Part shown: one piece after another, positions 37,257-46,717 of the stretch
Numbering within the stretch: the first letter of the stretch is position 1
Layout: the number at the start of each line of letters is the position of its first letter
Origin: Methanosarcina sp. UBA5
GTDB lineage: Archaea > Halobacteriota > Methanosarcinia > Methanosarcinales > Methanosarcinaceae
Assembly: GCF_002505485.1 (NCBI RefSeq)
Contig: NZ_DAVG01000080.1
Location: 42,419-106,418, forward strand
DNA: 64,000 bases
Direction of reading: 5' to 3'
The notes under the pieces: model-generated
Told to the model about the DNA's origin: nothing
The model's input: the letters and a program-made list of their open reading frames with translations, nothing else
Database searches by the model: none
Translations under genes and position numbers: made by a program

Positions 37257-38174
37257 ATGGTAAAAACCGAAAAATTCATTCCAAAAGCAATTGAAAAAAT
37301 TAGGAAGGAAATAAAAGACGGAAGAGCAATTATTGCACTTTCTGGCGGCGTGGACAGTTCTGTTTGTGCGGAGCTGGCTCATAGGGCGATAGGGGACAGG
37401 CTGCAGCCGATCTATATTGACACAGGGCTCATGAGAAAAGGAGAAACCGAGAGAATAAAGCATATTTTCGCCCACATGAACCTTGACATTGTTTATGCAA
37501 AAGACAGGTTCCTTGCAGCCCTGAAAGGTATAACTGACCCTGAAGAGAAAAGGAAGGCTATAGGTGAGACTTTCATCCGGGTCTTTGAGGAAGAGGCAAG
37601 GAAACTTACAGCCGATTATCTTATCCAGGGCACGATTTATCCTGACAGGATCGAATCCGAAGGCGGAATCAAATCCCACCACAATGTTGGAGGGCTTCCC
37701 AGCGTAATGGACTTTAAGAAGATCGTTGAACCTATTGAGGATCTTTACAAAGACGAAGTTCGGGAAATTGCCTGGGCGCTCCAGCTACCTGACGAAATCT
37801 GTGAAAGGATGCCTTTCCCCGGACCTGGCCTGGCTGTGCGGATTCTTGGAGAAGTTACAGAGGAGAAACTTGAGGTTGTACGGGAAGCAAACTTTATAGT
37901 AGAAGAAGAGCTTCTTGAGAGGTTCTGCCCCTGGCAGACCTTTGCTGCTGTGCTTGGCAAGGGGACAGGCGTAAAGGGAGATATCCGGGCTTACGGCTGG
38001 ATCATAGCTGTAAGGGCTGTAGGCTCCAGAGATGGAATGACTGCAGAAGCGCTCGAGCTTCCCTGGGATGTACTCAAAAAACTGGAATCCAGAATCACCT
38101 CTGAAATTCCGAAAGTAGCTAGGGTAGTTTATGATATCACACCCAAGCCGCCTGCAACAATCGAGTTTGAGTGA
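37257..38174 (+). CDS. guaAB: GMP synthase subunit B (ATP pyrophosphatase)
   Basis: A 305-residue protein holding the PP-loop SGGVDSSV (residues about 29-36) and the C-terminal dimerisation domain (PFPGPGLAVRILGE to PKPPATIEFE) of GMP synthetase. It lacks the glutaminase domain, as in archaea where that is a separate subunit. It adenylates XMP and, with ammonia from the partner, forms GMP. Start ATG has AAGGAG 8 bases upstream. The glutaminase subunit gene is not in this window. Confidence 0.95.
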   Translation: MVKTEKFIPKAIEKIRKEIKDGRAIIALSGGVDSSVCAELAHRAIGDRLQPIYIDTGLMRKGETERIKHIFAHMNLDIVYAKDRFLAALKGITDPEEKRKAIGETFIRVFEEEARKLTADYLIQGTIYPDRIESEGGIKSHHNVGGLPSVMDFKKIVEPIEDLYKDEVREIAWALQLPDEICERMPFPGPGLAVRILGEVTEEKLEVVREANFIVEEELLERFCPWQTFAAVLGKGTGVKGDIRAYGWIIAVRAVGSRDGMTAEALELPWDVLKKLESRITSEIPKVARVVYDITPKPPATIEFE

Positions 38175-38348
38175 ATACAGGCCACTTAAATAAATTAAGG
38201 TTTATAGACTATAATAAGAAAGAGTAGAGAAATAAAGCACGAATACAAGAAAAAGTACAGCACATAAGGAACGAATAAGAAGCTGTTTTCCAGCTTCAAA
38301 TCTTTTTTACAAATTATGAAGTAAGCCACAAAGCGAGTTTTTACGCCC

Positions 38349-39389
38349 ATGACCCTGAATAAAGCAGTAATGGAAATCCGGCAGCGGATTAAAGTTAGAC
38401 CTTCTCCTACCAATGAACCTGCAGCAAGCTGGACAGGAGTTGATCTAGTAAATGGAAATCAGGTAAAGACTTTAACTGTAATCTTCAAGAGCGCAGGGTG
38501 CCGCTGGGGAAAAGCCGGAGGGTGTACTATGTGCGGTTATGTATATGACTGCGCAAGTGAACCCCCAACTCTGGAGGATTACAAGGCCCAGCTTGCAAGA
38601 GCAATGAAGAAAGCTGAAAAATTCCCTGAGTTTATGGTAAAAATTTTCACCTCAGGCAGTTTTCTTGACGAGCTGGAAGTCCCTTCTGAGGCAAGAGATG
38701 TAATCCTTAAAACTCTCGCAGACGATCCCAGGGTAGTTAAGGTACTTGCAGAAACCCGCCCTAACTTCGTAACCGAAGAGAATGTGCAGGAGTGTCTCAA
38801 GATCCTGAAAAATAAGCCCTTTGAGCTGGCTTTCGGGCTGGAAACAAGCTCGGACAGGATCCGTAGGGACTCTATTAATAAAGGTTTTACCTTCAGAGAT
38901 TTTGTCCGTGCTTCAGAAATCGCAAGAAAAAACGGGACAACTGTTAAAGCCTACCTGATGCTAAAACCTCTCTTTCTCTCCGAACGCCAGGCCCTTGAGG
39001 ATATCATCCGTTCCATAGATGATGCAGCCCCTTACGCTGATACAATCTCGATCAATCTCTGTAATGTCCAGAAAGGTACTCTTGTCGAAGCTCTCTGGGA
39101 AAAAGGACAATACCGCCCTCCATGGCTCTGGAGTATTGTAGAAATCCTGCAAAGGGCAAAAGCTGCTCATCCAGACCTCCCTCTTATGTCAGACCCGGTC
39201 GGTGCAGGCTCAAAACGCGGCCCTCACAATTGTAAAATCTGCAGCTCAGACGTTGCAGACTCTCTCAGGACTTTTTCACTCACTCAGAACCCGGAAGATC
39301 TCAGTAGAATAGACTGTGAATGCAAAGAACTCTGGAGGAAAGTCCTGGAACTTGAAGACTTTACCTACGGAACACCTATTTTAGATTGA
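38349..39389 (+). CDS. Archaeosine biosynthesis radical SAM protein RaSEA
   Basis: A 346-residue radical SAM enzyme of the Elp3-like/TIGR01210 group. The cluster motif appears as CRWGKAGGCTMCGY, with the three cysteines for the 4Fe-4S cluster, and a C-terminal cysteine pair CKIC may aid metal or tRNA binding. RaSEA acts with ArcS to convert the lysine-bound intermediate at tRNA position 15 into archaeosine. The gene stands alone, 174 bases after GMP synthase. ATG 38349 seems right but a ribosome site is not clear. Confidence 0.9.
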   Translation: MTLNKAVMEIRQRIKVRPSPTNEPAASWTGVDLVNGNQVKTLTVIFKSAGCRWGKAGGCTMCGYVYDCASEPPTLEDYKAQLARAMKKAEKFPEFMVKIFTSGSFLDELEVPSEARDVILKTLADDPRVVKVLAETRPNFVTEENVQECLKILKNKPFELAFGLETSSDRIRRDSINKGFTFRDFVRASEIARKNGTTVKAYLMLKPLFLSERQALEDIIRSIDDAAPYADTISINLCNVQKGTLVEALWEKGQYRPPWLWSIVEILQRAKAAHPDLPLMSDPVGAGSKRGPHNCKICSSDVADSLRTFSLTQNPEDLSRIDCECKELWRKVLELEDFTYGTPILD

Positions 39390-39408
39390 AAACCGTAAAA
39401 AACTCTTT

Positions 39409-39895
39409 TTATTTGAACTTTTTATTTGAACTAAGTGGGATGTTGTACCTGGCCATCATGAGAAGGTCGGCATATTCCCAATCCTTCCATTATTGCGTAC
39501 CTCTTCGTCCCTTCGATCTCAAAACCAAAAGACTGGTAAAGACTTGATAGCTTTTTTATTGCCTGCAGTAACATCAAGCTCAATTCTTACCAGCATAAGC
39601 CAGTTATCTGCAGGGTCTAGAATGTTTTTTTCATTAAGTTCTTCCCAATACCCTGGCCCTGATATTCAGTCCTTACCATAATTCCAAGGAATGCTGAATG
39701 TTTCTGCCTGGCGCTCTTTAAAAAATGTAACTCTACCATTCCGACAACTTTTCCTTCCAGTTCAGACACAAGTACATGGTCATCGCCGCCCATACTCCCC
39801 AGGAATCCTTCTGTAAAGTCAATCTTTTCGGTAGGAAGGGAAAGGGTGTGCCCACTCTTTTTGCCTTCGCATCTCATTGATGTCCTGAGCATCAC
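39409..39895 (-). pseudogene. GNAT acetyltransferase, multiply frameshifted
   Basis: The first frame (from 39895) covers the N-terminal and acetyl-CoA-binding part of a GNAT protein, including VRTEYQGQGIGKNLMKK, then stops in a run of seven A near 39631. The rest can be read only by switching frame: WLMLVRIELDVTAGNKKAIK, then LYQSFGFEIEGTKRYAIMEG, then YADLLMMARYNIP to a stop near 39409. At least three single-base indels are needed, so this is a dead gene. A directly repeated TTTTTATTTGAACT lies at the 3' end. Confidence 0.75.
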
Positions 39896-40001
39896 TTACC
39901 TAACAGGCCTGATAAATAGATTCATAAATACCTCTTAAACCATCTTAATAAAAATTAACCAAAAATTAGGGTTAGTTATAAAGCTCCAGGGCCGTTTATT
40001 A

Positions 40002-40901
40002 TTAATCTTTTGATTTTTCCAGCTTGCAGACCATGGTTCCGATTCCTTGATCAGTAAAGAGTTCAAGAAGCATGGAGTGAGAAACGCTTCCATTTATTAT
40101 ATGAGCCCTTTCAACCCCGTTTTTTACTGCAACTGCTGCGCCTTTGAGTTTTGGGATCATACCTCCCTGTATAACGCCTTCATCGATAAGATTATCCATT
40201 TCGTCCAGAGTTACACGGGATATATGGCTACCGGGATCATTTATATCTCTAAGCAACCCTGATACATCAGTCATCAGAATAAGCTTTTTAGCATGCACAG
40301 CTGAAGCAATGTCGCCTGCCACTATATCGGCATTAATATTCAGGGCATTGCCTTTCGCATCTACAGCAATAGGGGAAATGACCGGAATGTATCCATTTTC
40401 AAGCACGATATGGAGAACATCAGGATTAATTACCTCACACTCCCCAACCCAGCCAATATCAACTTCAGTCTCAATACCGTTAACTACTACCTTCTTTGCA
40501 GCCTGCTTATGACCAAGGATCATTCTTCCGTCGTGACCGGTAAGTCCAATACCTTTTCCTCCACAAACTCCGATAAGGGATACAATTTTGGTATTGATAT
40601 TCCCGACAAGCACCATCCTGGCAATCTCCATTGTCTCGTCGTCTGTAATACGTAAGCCCTGGAAAAACTCAGCTTTCTTGCCCATCCGCTCCATTTTTTC
40701 CGTAATCTCAGGTCCACCCCCGTGTACAATAACGGGTTTGATTCCCACATAGCGCAGGAGCACAACATCTTTTATAATATCCTCCATGATCTGGGCGCTA
40801 ACCATTGCATTTCCGCCCACTTTTATAACCATAATTGAGTCATAGAACTCCTGCATATAGGGCAGGGCTTCAATGAGCACGTTCTCTCTCTTCAGTTCCA
40901 T
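40002..40901 (-). CDS. argB: Acetylglutamate kinase
   Basis: A 299-residue amino-acid kinase with VIKVGGNAM near the N-terminus, the VIVHGGGPEI substrate loop (about 59-68) and a C-terminal GGMIPK block. It phosphorylates N-acetyl-glutamate in arginine synthesis. ATG 40901 (MELKRENVLIEALPYMQ) matches the family start; an in-frame ATG at 40970 would add a 23-residue unrelated leader. No strong ribosome site is seen for either. Confidence 0.94.
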   Translation of the reverse strand: MELKRENVLIEALPYMQEFYDSIMVIKVGGNAMVSAQIMEDIIKDVVLLRYVGIKPVIVHGGGPEITEKMERMGKKAEFFQGLRITDDETMEIARMVLVGNINTKIVSLIGVCGGKGIGLTGHDGRMILGHKQAAKKVVVNGIETEVDIGWVGECEVINPDVLHIVLENGYIPVISPIAVDAKGNALNINADIVAGDIASAVHAKKLILMTDVSGLLRDINDPGSHISRVTLDEMDNLIDEGVIQGGMIPKLKGAAVAVKNGVERAHIINGSVSHSMLLELFTDQGIGTMVCKLEKSKD

Positions 40902-41137
40902 GATGTAGGAATCAGAGAATCTATTTTTAAACTTATCGTTAAAGACTCTGTTGAAAAATAGAGGAGGCATATAAAAAATAAAGATGAAATTATTAATTTT
41001 GAGAAAGTGTTGGAAATAAGCCAGCCCGGATAGTAATAAAAATCAAAGACCAACCCAGGCTAATTCCTTATCTGGATATTAAAGAAAAAGAAAGAACCCT
41101 ATTTTCAGGGCATGTGAGAGAAATTAGTTTATCAGGT

Positions 41138-41422
41138 TTATTCAATTTTTTCTATTTTTTCTTTCTTGACAAAGGGCTTGCTGATTTTCTCAGGCATCCA
41201 GTTAGGCCTGTTTTTAGGGGCTTCGACAAGCTCCTTCCATGCCTTGAAAACGTGCACCTTCTTTGTCCCGCGTTCTCTGAGGCGGATGATATCCGGTTTG
41301 GATTTAGTCCCGGCGCCCCGGTTTGCAGCTTTCAGGGCAGCCTGCCGAGGCTGTTTTCCAGTGAAAACTCCGTGCTCATTGCCTTCTTCGTCTCGTAAAA
41401 CAAAATTTCTTGTGTTGGACAT
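41138..41422 (-). CDS. Chromosomal protein MC1
   Basis: A 94-residue basic DNA-bending protein; the sequence SNTRNFVLRDEEGNEHGVF at the start and MPEKISKPFVKKEKIEK at the end are diagnostic of the methanosarcinal chromosomal protein MC1. It binds and sharply bends DNA and is an abundant nucleoid protein. GAGGTGA stands 5 bases before ATG 41422; an upstream in-frame start would add only 3 residues. A TATATAAAA-type box on this strand (about 41472-41482) fits a short leader. Confidence 0.97.
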   Translation of the reverse strand: MSNTRNFVLRDEEGNEHGVFTGKQPRQAALKAANRGAGTKSKPDIIRLRERGTKKVHVFKAWKELVEAPKNRPNWMPEKISKPFVKKEKIEKIE

Positions 41423-41826
41423 AAAGGTCACCTCGCAAATGTATTGCTAGACACTGATTACGTTTTAAAGTATATAAAATCTTTCTTCAGGATGTTGCCT
41501 ATAGTTATTGGTTTATGAAAAATTAGCCTCAATTTGCAAAGGATATATAAACTAAATTTTTCCATCTTGTTAGTAAATTGGGAAATATTTAAATAATTAT
41601 ATCTTGTTAAAAATGTAGTCCAAAATAAGTTTCAGGAAATGGGTTTTGGACAATTTTGGAAACGTGAGTCTTGTTGTACTTTTGGAAAAAGAAGCTGAAA
41701 AGCACAAACTTTACATGCTATAACTCCTTATGATCATTATATTTTTCCAAATGGAATAAAATTACTTATTTATCAGGACTCATTTCACAAAATCAAACAC
41801 TCATCTTTTCACGGATCTGGTTAATT
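41423..41826. promoter_or_regulatory. Divergent promoter region of MC1 and mptA
   Basis: 404 bases between divergent genes. The minus-strand TATA-like box for MC1 is near 41472-41482. On the plus strand, GGATATATAAACT near 41543-41555 and an AAATAATTATATC element near 41592 are candidates for mptA or another transcript. No gene seen. Confidence 0.5.
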
Positions 41827-42786
41827 ATGGAACATTGCACTTTCAACCTCCCGGACGTCCAGGCCAGCAAACCAAGCATAGCTATAAACCTTACCCGTGT
41901 CGGGGTAACAAATGTGAAAAAACTTGTTGAAATCAAGCGAAAAGACAAACGTCCTATCGTGCTGATATCAACTTTTGACGTTTTTGTTGACTTACCCTCC
42001 GATCGGAAGGGAGCGAACCTCTCCCGAAATTTTGAAGCTGTAGACGAGGTGCTGGAAAAAATACTCAGTATGCCCGTATACGAGATTGAGCAGCTTTGCA
42101 GCGATATTGCACATAACTTGCTTGGCAGACATGAATATGCCAACCAGGCAGAAGTCCGGATGACAAGCGAATATATGATCAGGCGTGCTTCCCCTGCCAC
42201 CGGAATCAAATGCCAGGAGGTCGTAAATATATTTGCTGAAGCATCGGCTGTAAGGGGACAGGGCAATGATGACTATTTTGATGTAAAGAAACTAATAGGT
42301 GCCGAAGTTGTAGGAATGACAGCCTGCCCATGTGCTCAGGAAATTATGCGAGATAAAGCTGCAAATGAGCTTGCCGAACTTGGAGTTGAGAGGGACACGA
42401 TAATAAAATTCCTAGAAAGAGTTCCCATGGCTACCCATAACCAGCGAGGAAGAGGAGTTATATCAATCAAGGTAGCACATGATTTTGATGTTTCCCTCGA
42501 AAGCATCATCAGCATTATTGATCACTCCATGAGTTCCAGCGTATATGAGGTCCTGAAACGCTCAGACGAAAAAGTAGTTGTGGAAACTGCGCATAGAAAT
42601 CCGAAATTTGTGGAAGACTGTGTAAGAACCATGGCAGATAATATAGTAAAAGAGTTTCCGAACCTCCCTGATAATGCAGTGATCACCATCAAGCAAACCA
42701 ATGAGGAAAGCATTCACAGGCACAATGCTTATGCCGAAAGAGTTGCCCTGATGGGAGATCTCAGGTCGGAAATTAATCATAGTTAA
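41827..42786 (+). CDS. mptA: GTP cyclohydrolase MptA (type IV)
   Basis: A 319-residue Fe(II)-dependent GTP cyclohydrolase of the COG1469 family. Signature segments are GVTNVKKLVE near the start, MTACPCAQEIMRD (cysteine motif) and MATHNQRGRG. It makes 7,8-dihydro-D-neopterin 2',3'-cyclic phosphate, the first step of tetrahydrosarcinapterin (methanopterin) biosynthesis. Full length with no irregularity. It is alone on the plus strand, divergent from MC1. Confidence 0.95.
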   Translation: MEHCTFNLPDVQASKPSIAINLTRVGVTNVKKLVEIKRKDKRPIVLISTFDVFVDLPSDRKGANLSRNFEAVDEVLEKILSMPVYEIEQLCSDIAHNLLGRHEYANQAEVRMTSEYMIRRASPATGIKCQEVVNIFAEASAVRGQGNDDYFDVKKLIGAEVVGMTACPCAQEIMRDKAANELAELGVERDTIIKFLERVPMATHNQRGRGVISIKVAHDFDVSLESIISIIDHSMSSSVYEVLKRSDEKVVVETAHRNPKFVEDCVRTMADNIVKEFPNLPDNAVITIKQTNEESIHRHNAYAERVALMGDLRSEINHS

Positions 42787-43070
42787 ATAGCTAGAAGAAT
42801 ATAAATAGACTAATTTTATACTTTTTCGAACTCTGGAAGTCTCTGGAAAAAATTCTGCTCCACAGAGGCCTCCAAAGGTTCAATCCAAAACAGTTTCCAC
42901 GTCGCTTTTTAATAAAAATCTTTTTCTAAAAAATTATACCAGAGCCTCCAAAAAGCTCAACCCACATAAACTTTATTAGAGGGCCTGAACAACCTATAAG
43001 TAGTTAAATATAAAAGGGACTTTTGCAGGGCCTGAAGTGCCAGCGTCCTGGAAGCCTTCGAGGTGAGAGC

Positions 43071-43397
43071 ATGGCTGATGCTGAAGTAATCACAGCAGTA
43101 GGACGAAATAAGAAACCCATCAAAGCGGGAGATACCGTCAAATACGTAAACAGTGATACGGTCAGCCGCGTAACTGAGATCAAAAAGGACGAGCAAGGAA
43201 AGATATGGGTTCTGCTCGAAAGTACAGAGCTCTGGTACAGGGAAGAAACCCTGGAACCAACTGAGCTTAAAGCTAAAGAAAAGAAAGAAGAAAGGGAATT
43301 CACAGCCGAGGAACTGGAAGAAAGATTCAGAAAAGAGAGAGAAACGATGCAGGGCTTCAACCTAGAAAAAGCCGGTGGAGGAGGAGCAGGAGGTTAA
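43071..43397 (+). CDS. DUF2098 family protein
   Basis: A 108-residue soluble protein. The N-terminal half has a small beta-barrel-like pattern (VGRNKKPIKAGDTVKYVNSD then WVLLESTELWYREETLEP), typical of DUF2098, and the C-terminal half is a charged helix ending in a glycine-rich tail. The family is common in methanogens, function unknown. ATG 43071 follows GAGGTGA at 4 bases; an upstream TTG in frame at 43023 is not needed. Confidence 0.8.
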   Translation: MADAEVITAVGRNKKPIKAGDTVKYVNSDTVSRVTEIKKDEQGKIWVLLESTELWYREETLEPTELKAKEKKEEREFTAEELEERFRKERETMQGFNLEKAGGGGAGG

Positions 43398-43415
43398 TTC
43401 CTCTTCCTGCATTTT
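43386..43415 (+). terminator. Possible terminator hairpin at the DUF2098 stop
   Basis: GCAGGA (43386-43391) pairs with TCCTGC (43405-43410) around the stop codon, followed by ATTTT. Moderate support only. Confidence 0.4.
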
Positions 43416-43528
43416 AAAAGCCTTCTCTTTTAATATTTCGATTTTTTCCACGTTATAGATATTTTTGGAATTACCGGCATTTTGAGATCATTTTTCCCGT
43501 AATTTGAGATCATTTCCCTCTATTGAGG

Positions 43529-44962
43529 TCACTTTTCCTGTAATTTTATCCTGTGTGCAAGAATACATTTTCCACCGTGCCTGCCGCCTAGAGGGTTTTG
43601 CGGCGAGCCCAGAGAATTCATACACCGAGCCATCACGGCTGCGCCTCTGGCAAGTCCATCATCTACAAAGACTACTCTTTCATCGATTTTTGGAGCAAGA
43701 TTCAGCTCTTCCAAGCATTTCAGGATCAATTTAGGTTTGTTCCCTGTAATTCCTGCCCTTCCAGTGATTCCTATAGTTGTATCCTCAAAAACGAGCCCCG
43801 ATTCTGTTGCAACCTTGATTAACCTGCAAACCACACCCGCCATAACCTCATCAATGACAGCATAAACAACCTGAAGTCCGTGAGTCTTACAGATTTCCAT
43901 GCCTATAGCACTAAGCTTGCCCATATCGGAACCGTTTACTCCTACGTCGCAACCTATAAGTGTTACGCCTATCTGCTCAGCTGCATCAGGTCTTACAGGC
44001 ACGCTTCCGTATCTCTTTCTGTCCCTTGGAACCTGTTCTATAATAATAAGTTCATGAATGCGTTTTTTATACGCCTCAATCGCTTTAGCCTTCATCTTTA
44101 AAGTAAGAAAAGAAGGAGGTTTCTCTTTTTCAAAAACTTCAAGGGCAGTTCCTACTTTTGGGTCTACGATTTTCGAACCCCGGATAATTGCATCAGGAAT
44201 TGCCCCAGCATAGCCGCAGAAGTTACCCACTGTTTTTGCATACGGCTGATCTGAATTTGTTATCCTGCCATCAAGGGTTGTCCCGAAATCAATTGAAATA
44301 CAGGGATTTCTGAAATCAACATCTGTAAATTTGGCTGCTTCCTTAATCCCTGCGGTTGCAAGCTCCCCTTCCATTTCGTTTGCAACGACCTCAACGCCAG
44401 AAGAACCTATAGGAGGCAATACTCCGGCTACAGCCCCATCAAAAATTACCTTTTCAAGTTTACTGTACTTCTGGAATTTTTGGGGTATATTTGAAATAGA
44501 CATAGGGGGCGTCATATTCTTTGGGGGAACTCCTGCCATAAGGCAGCCATCTGCGAGAGCTTTGATAAATTCACCCACTTCTTCCGGAGATTCAAAACCT
44601 GCAACAACACCAGTGGAACGAACCACGAAGTCCAGATCGGTTTTTATGTTTAGATTTGCTTTTTCCATTGATTCGGTCAGGGTGCCACGTACCAGGTCTG
44701 CAACGGATTCACGAGTAAGTTCCACACCCGTAAGGGTCTTTCCAAATACTTCTTCTCCGGGTTTAGGAGGGCGGACATCTCTTGTCATCCGCACGACTTT
44801 ATTTATAATGTGGGTCCTTCCAGTCTCCATACTGGTAGCTGTAAGAATACATTTGGTTGTGGTATTTCCGACCTCTACAGAAGCTACAATAAAGAAAGGC
44901 TTTGACTTAAGGTCAATCAAACGAACCTGAGGGGATTCTGTAATTCTGGGTTTCAGAGCCAT
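43529..44962 (-). CDS. Methanogenesis marker protein 14
   Basis: A 477-residue protein matching the methanogenesis marker 14 family (TIGR03285), with ASKHA-type phosphate-binding motifs: VASVEVGNTTTKCIL near residue 27 and ISIDFGTTLDGR near 235. It is found across methanogens; a link to reductive activation or maturation of methyl-coenzyme M reductase has been suggested for such marker proteins but the function is not settled. ATG 44962 follows AGGAAGGA. Full length. Confidence 0.93.
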   Translation of the reverse strand: MALKPRITESPQVRLIDLKSKPFFIVASVEVGNTTTKCILTATSMETGRTHIINKVVRMTRDVRPPKPGEEVFGKTLTGVELTRESVADLVRGTLTESMEKANLNIKTDLDFVVRSTGVVAGFESPEEVGEFIKALADGCLMAGVPPKNMTPPMSISNIPQKFQKYSKLEKVIFDGAVAGVLPPIGSSGVEVVANEMEGELATAGIKEAAKFTDVDFRNPCISIDFGTTLDGRITNSDQPYAKTVGNFCGYAGAIPDAIIRGSKIVDPKVGTALEVFEKEKPPSFLTLKMKAKAIEAYKKRIHELIIIEQVPRDRKRYGSVPVRPDAAEQIGVTLIGCDVGVNGSDMGKLSAIGMEICKTHGLQVVYAVIDEVMAGVVCRLIKVATESGLVFEDTTIGITGRAGITGNKPKLILKCLEELNLAPKIDERVVFVDDGLARGAAVMARCMNSLGSPQNPLGGRHGGKCILAHRIKLQEK

Positions 44963-45385
44963 TTTTAATTCCTTCCTAAAAACCTGTGAATAAACTCAAT
45001 TAGTACAAATTATTGTGCGAACTTAATCTGAAAACAATACAGACTTATTTGAAGATTATTCAAACCTAATTAAAGTCAGTCAGGATAAACTTATGTTTTT
45101 AATATTTCGAAAGCTAGTATTTGAATTCAGATTAACCGGGAAAAGTACTACTTCTCCAATATTGTAAAAAGATTAACAGGAATGGATTATTAAAGGTTTA
45201 AAGAAGGTATTCATCAAAACCTATAATAACTTTTGCTAAATTTAGGCTGTTTGAATAATAGCTTCCAATAGAGTTATCTGTCGCCTGAACTCCGAGAAGA
45301 TGATGGAAAGTTAGATTAAACCAAGTATTTATTGAGTCTCTATTAAGTCTCTATAGAATTAAGTCTCTATAGAATCTCATCTTGT
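44963..45385. other. AT-rich intergenic region
   Basis: No gene is seen. Near 45333-45376 the words TTAAGTCTCTATAGAAT repeat two to three times, giving a small direct repeat just downstream of the VOC gene. Confidence 0.45.
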
Positions 45386-45850
45386 CTATAAATATTGTCT
45401 GACAAATTCCTCTGGCATTAAGGTGCGTTTTACGGTTTCTTCAATTGATAAGCCTTCATTTAAGAATCTTTTTACTACTCTTTCCATGGGTTCACCAACC
45501 TCAATGATGTGCATATCAGGATCGTAAAATCTGATAACCCGCTGTCCCCAGGGCTGCTCTCTTAATTCGTGTACGTACTCAATGGAATCCACACCTTTCA
45601 GCTTTTTAAGGAAACTATCTAAATCGTCTTCTTCAAAATAGAGCTCAGAATTATTTGATTTTTGAACGATATCATTTTTGTTTATATTTACTAAATTTGA
45701 AAAATGTGATTTCAAGTGTATAGCAAAGCCGCCCTCGAATGAGACGTTCTCACCGAAATCGCACTGTACCTTTTGATTAAGGACGTTTTCATAAAAACTT
45801 CTGGAAGTCTCTATATCATTTACAACAATAAGTGGACATATAAATCTCAT
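45386..45850 (-). CDS. VOC (glyoxalase/bleomycin resistance) family protein
   Basis: A 154-residue protein with the start RFICPLIVVNDIETSRSFYE and a second half RVIRFYDPDMHIIEVGEPME, the typical two beta-alpha-beta-beta-beta modules of the vicinal oxygen chelate fold. Members include glyoxalases, dioxygenases and drug-binding proteins; the final 25 residues extend beyond the fold. Metal-ligand positions are only partly recognisable, so the activity is not assigned. AAGGAGA lies 7 bases before the start. Confidence 0.82.
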   Translation of the reverse strand: MRFICPLIVVNDIETSRSFYENVLNQKVQCDFGENVSFEGGFAIHLKSHFSNLVNINKNDIVQKSNNSELYFEEDDLDSFLKKLKGVDSIEYVHELREQPWGQRVIRFYDPDMHIIEVGEPMERVVKRFLNEGLSIEETVKRTLMPEEFVRQYL

Positions 45851-46717
45851 TTTAGTTCTCCTTTTGTAAATAATATGATATCTCTATAGGGCATTCTCTT
45901 GTACTGGGTTCTCTTTAAGTGTATTCTCTTCTGGTATATCCTCCTCTAGTTTATTTCCTTCATTCCAAAAATTACTCTGGAACTTGTAAACTACTTCGAC
46001 CGTTATTAATCATAGCCTAATAGGCTGAAAGTATTTTTCTCTAGGGACCTTAAAAATTGTTTGAGATAACTAGTTATTTAAACGCTTTATTCTTGGAAAA
46101 AAGGATTAATTTTAATTCCCCCATTAGAAATACACCACATTTTTGTCTAAAAACTAATTTTACTCAATTAAAAAGCACAAAATTTATTTAGGACGACAGA
46201 AAATCCTCCTCTGGTGTTTATCTATTAAACCTCCGCTTATCCCAATTAATGATAAAAGGGGGTTAAAACGCTTGTCTGAGAGTTAAGAAAAAAAGCACCA
46301 TGATACTCATTGATGTGAGTTGGAACAAGGTATCGTTTTTAATTTTACTGTTTGAAATTTGGGACTAAATTTATTCCAAAATCGATAACATAGTGTATAA
46401 AAAATTGATTTTTTAAAATATTTAGGATTTGAGCACTTGAGGCACAAAATCGAATACAATCGGCTTTGTGATTGGATTGGTGTTTTAGACAGTTGAAGGC
46501 TTAATGCTATTGATTTCTCAGTTCAATCGCGTAATTCCTATTTTAGAACATAAGTTTGATTTTTAGAGGTATTATTAACTGGATTTTGATTTGCTGTTTT
46601 AAGAGCTTCTTTTGTATAACTGTTACTGGATCAATAAATTTATAAAGATTCGCTTAGAATTTATAAATTATCTTAGGCAGTGCGACTGTAAATTCTTTAT
46701 GTACGGAGGAATAAGAC
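45851..46717. other. Long intergenic region before the PKD protein gene
   Basis: About 870 AT-rich bases. No convincing gene. GGAGGA at 46705-46710 is the ribosome site of the PKD gene. The rest shows no recognised structure. Confidence 0.45.

Noticed and set aside
46400..46560. Possible transposase remnant before the PKD gene
   Set aside because: A short readable stretch exists but no transposase motif or terminal repeats could be confirmed.
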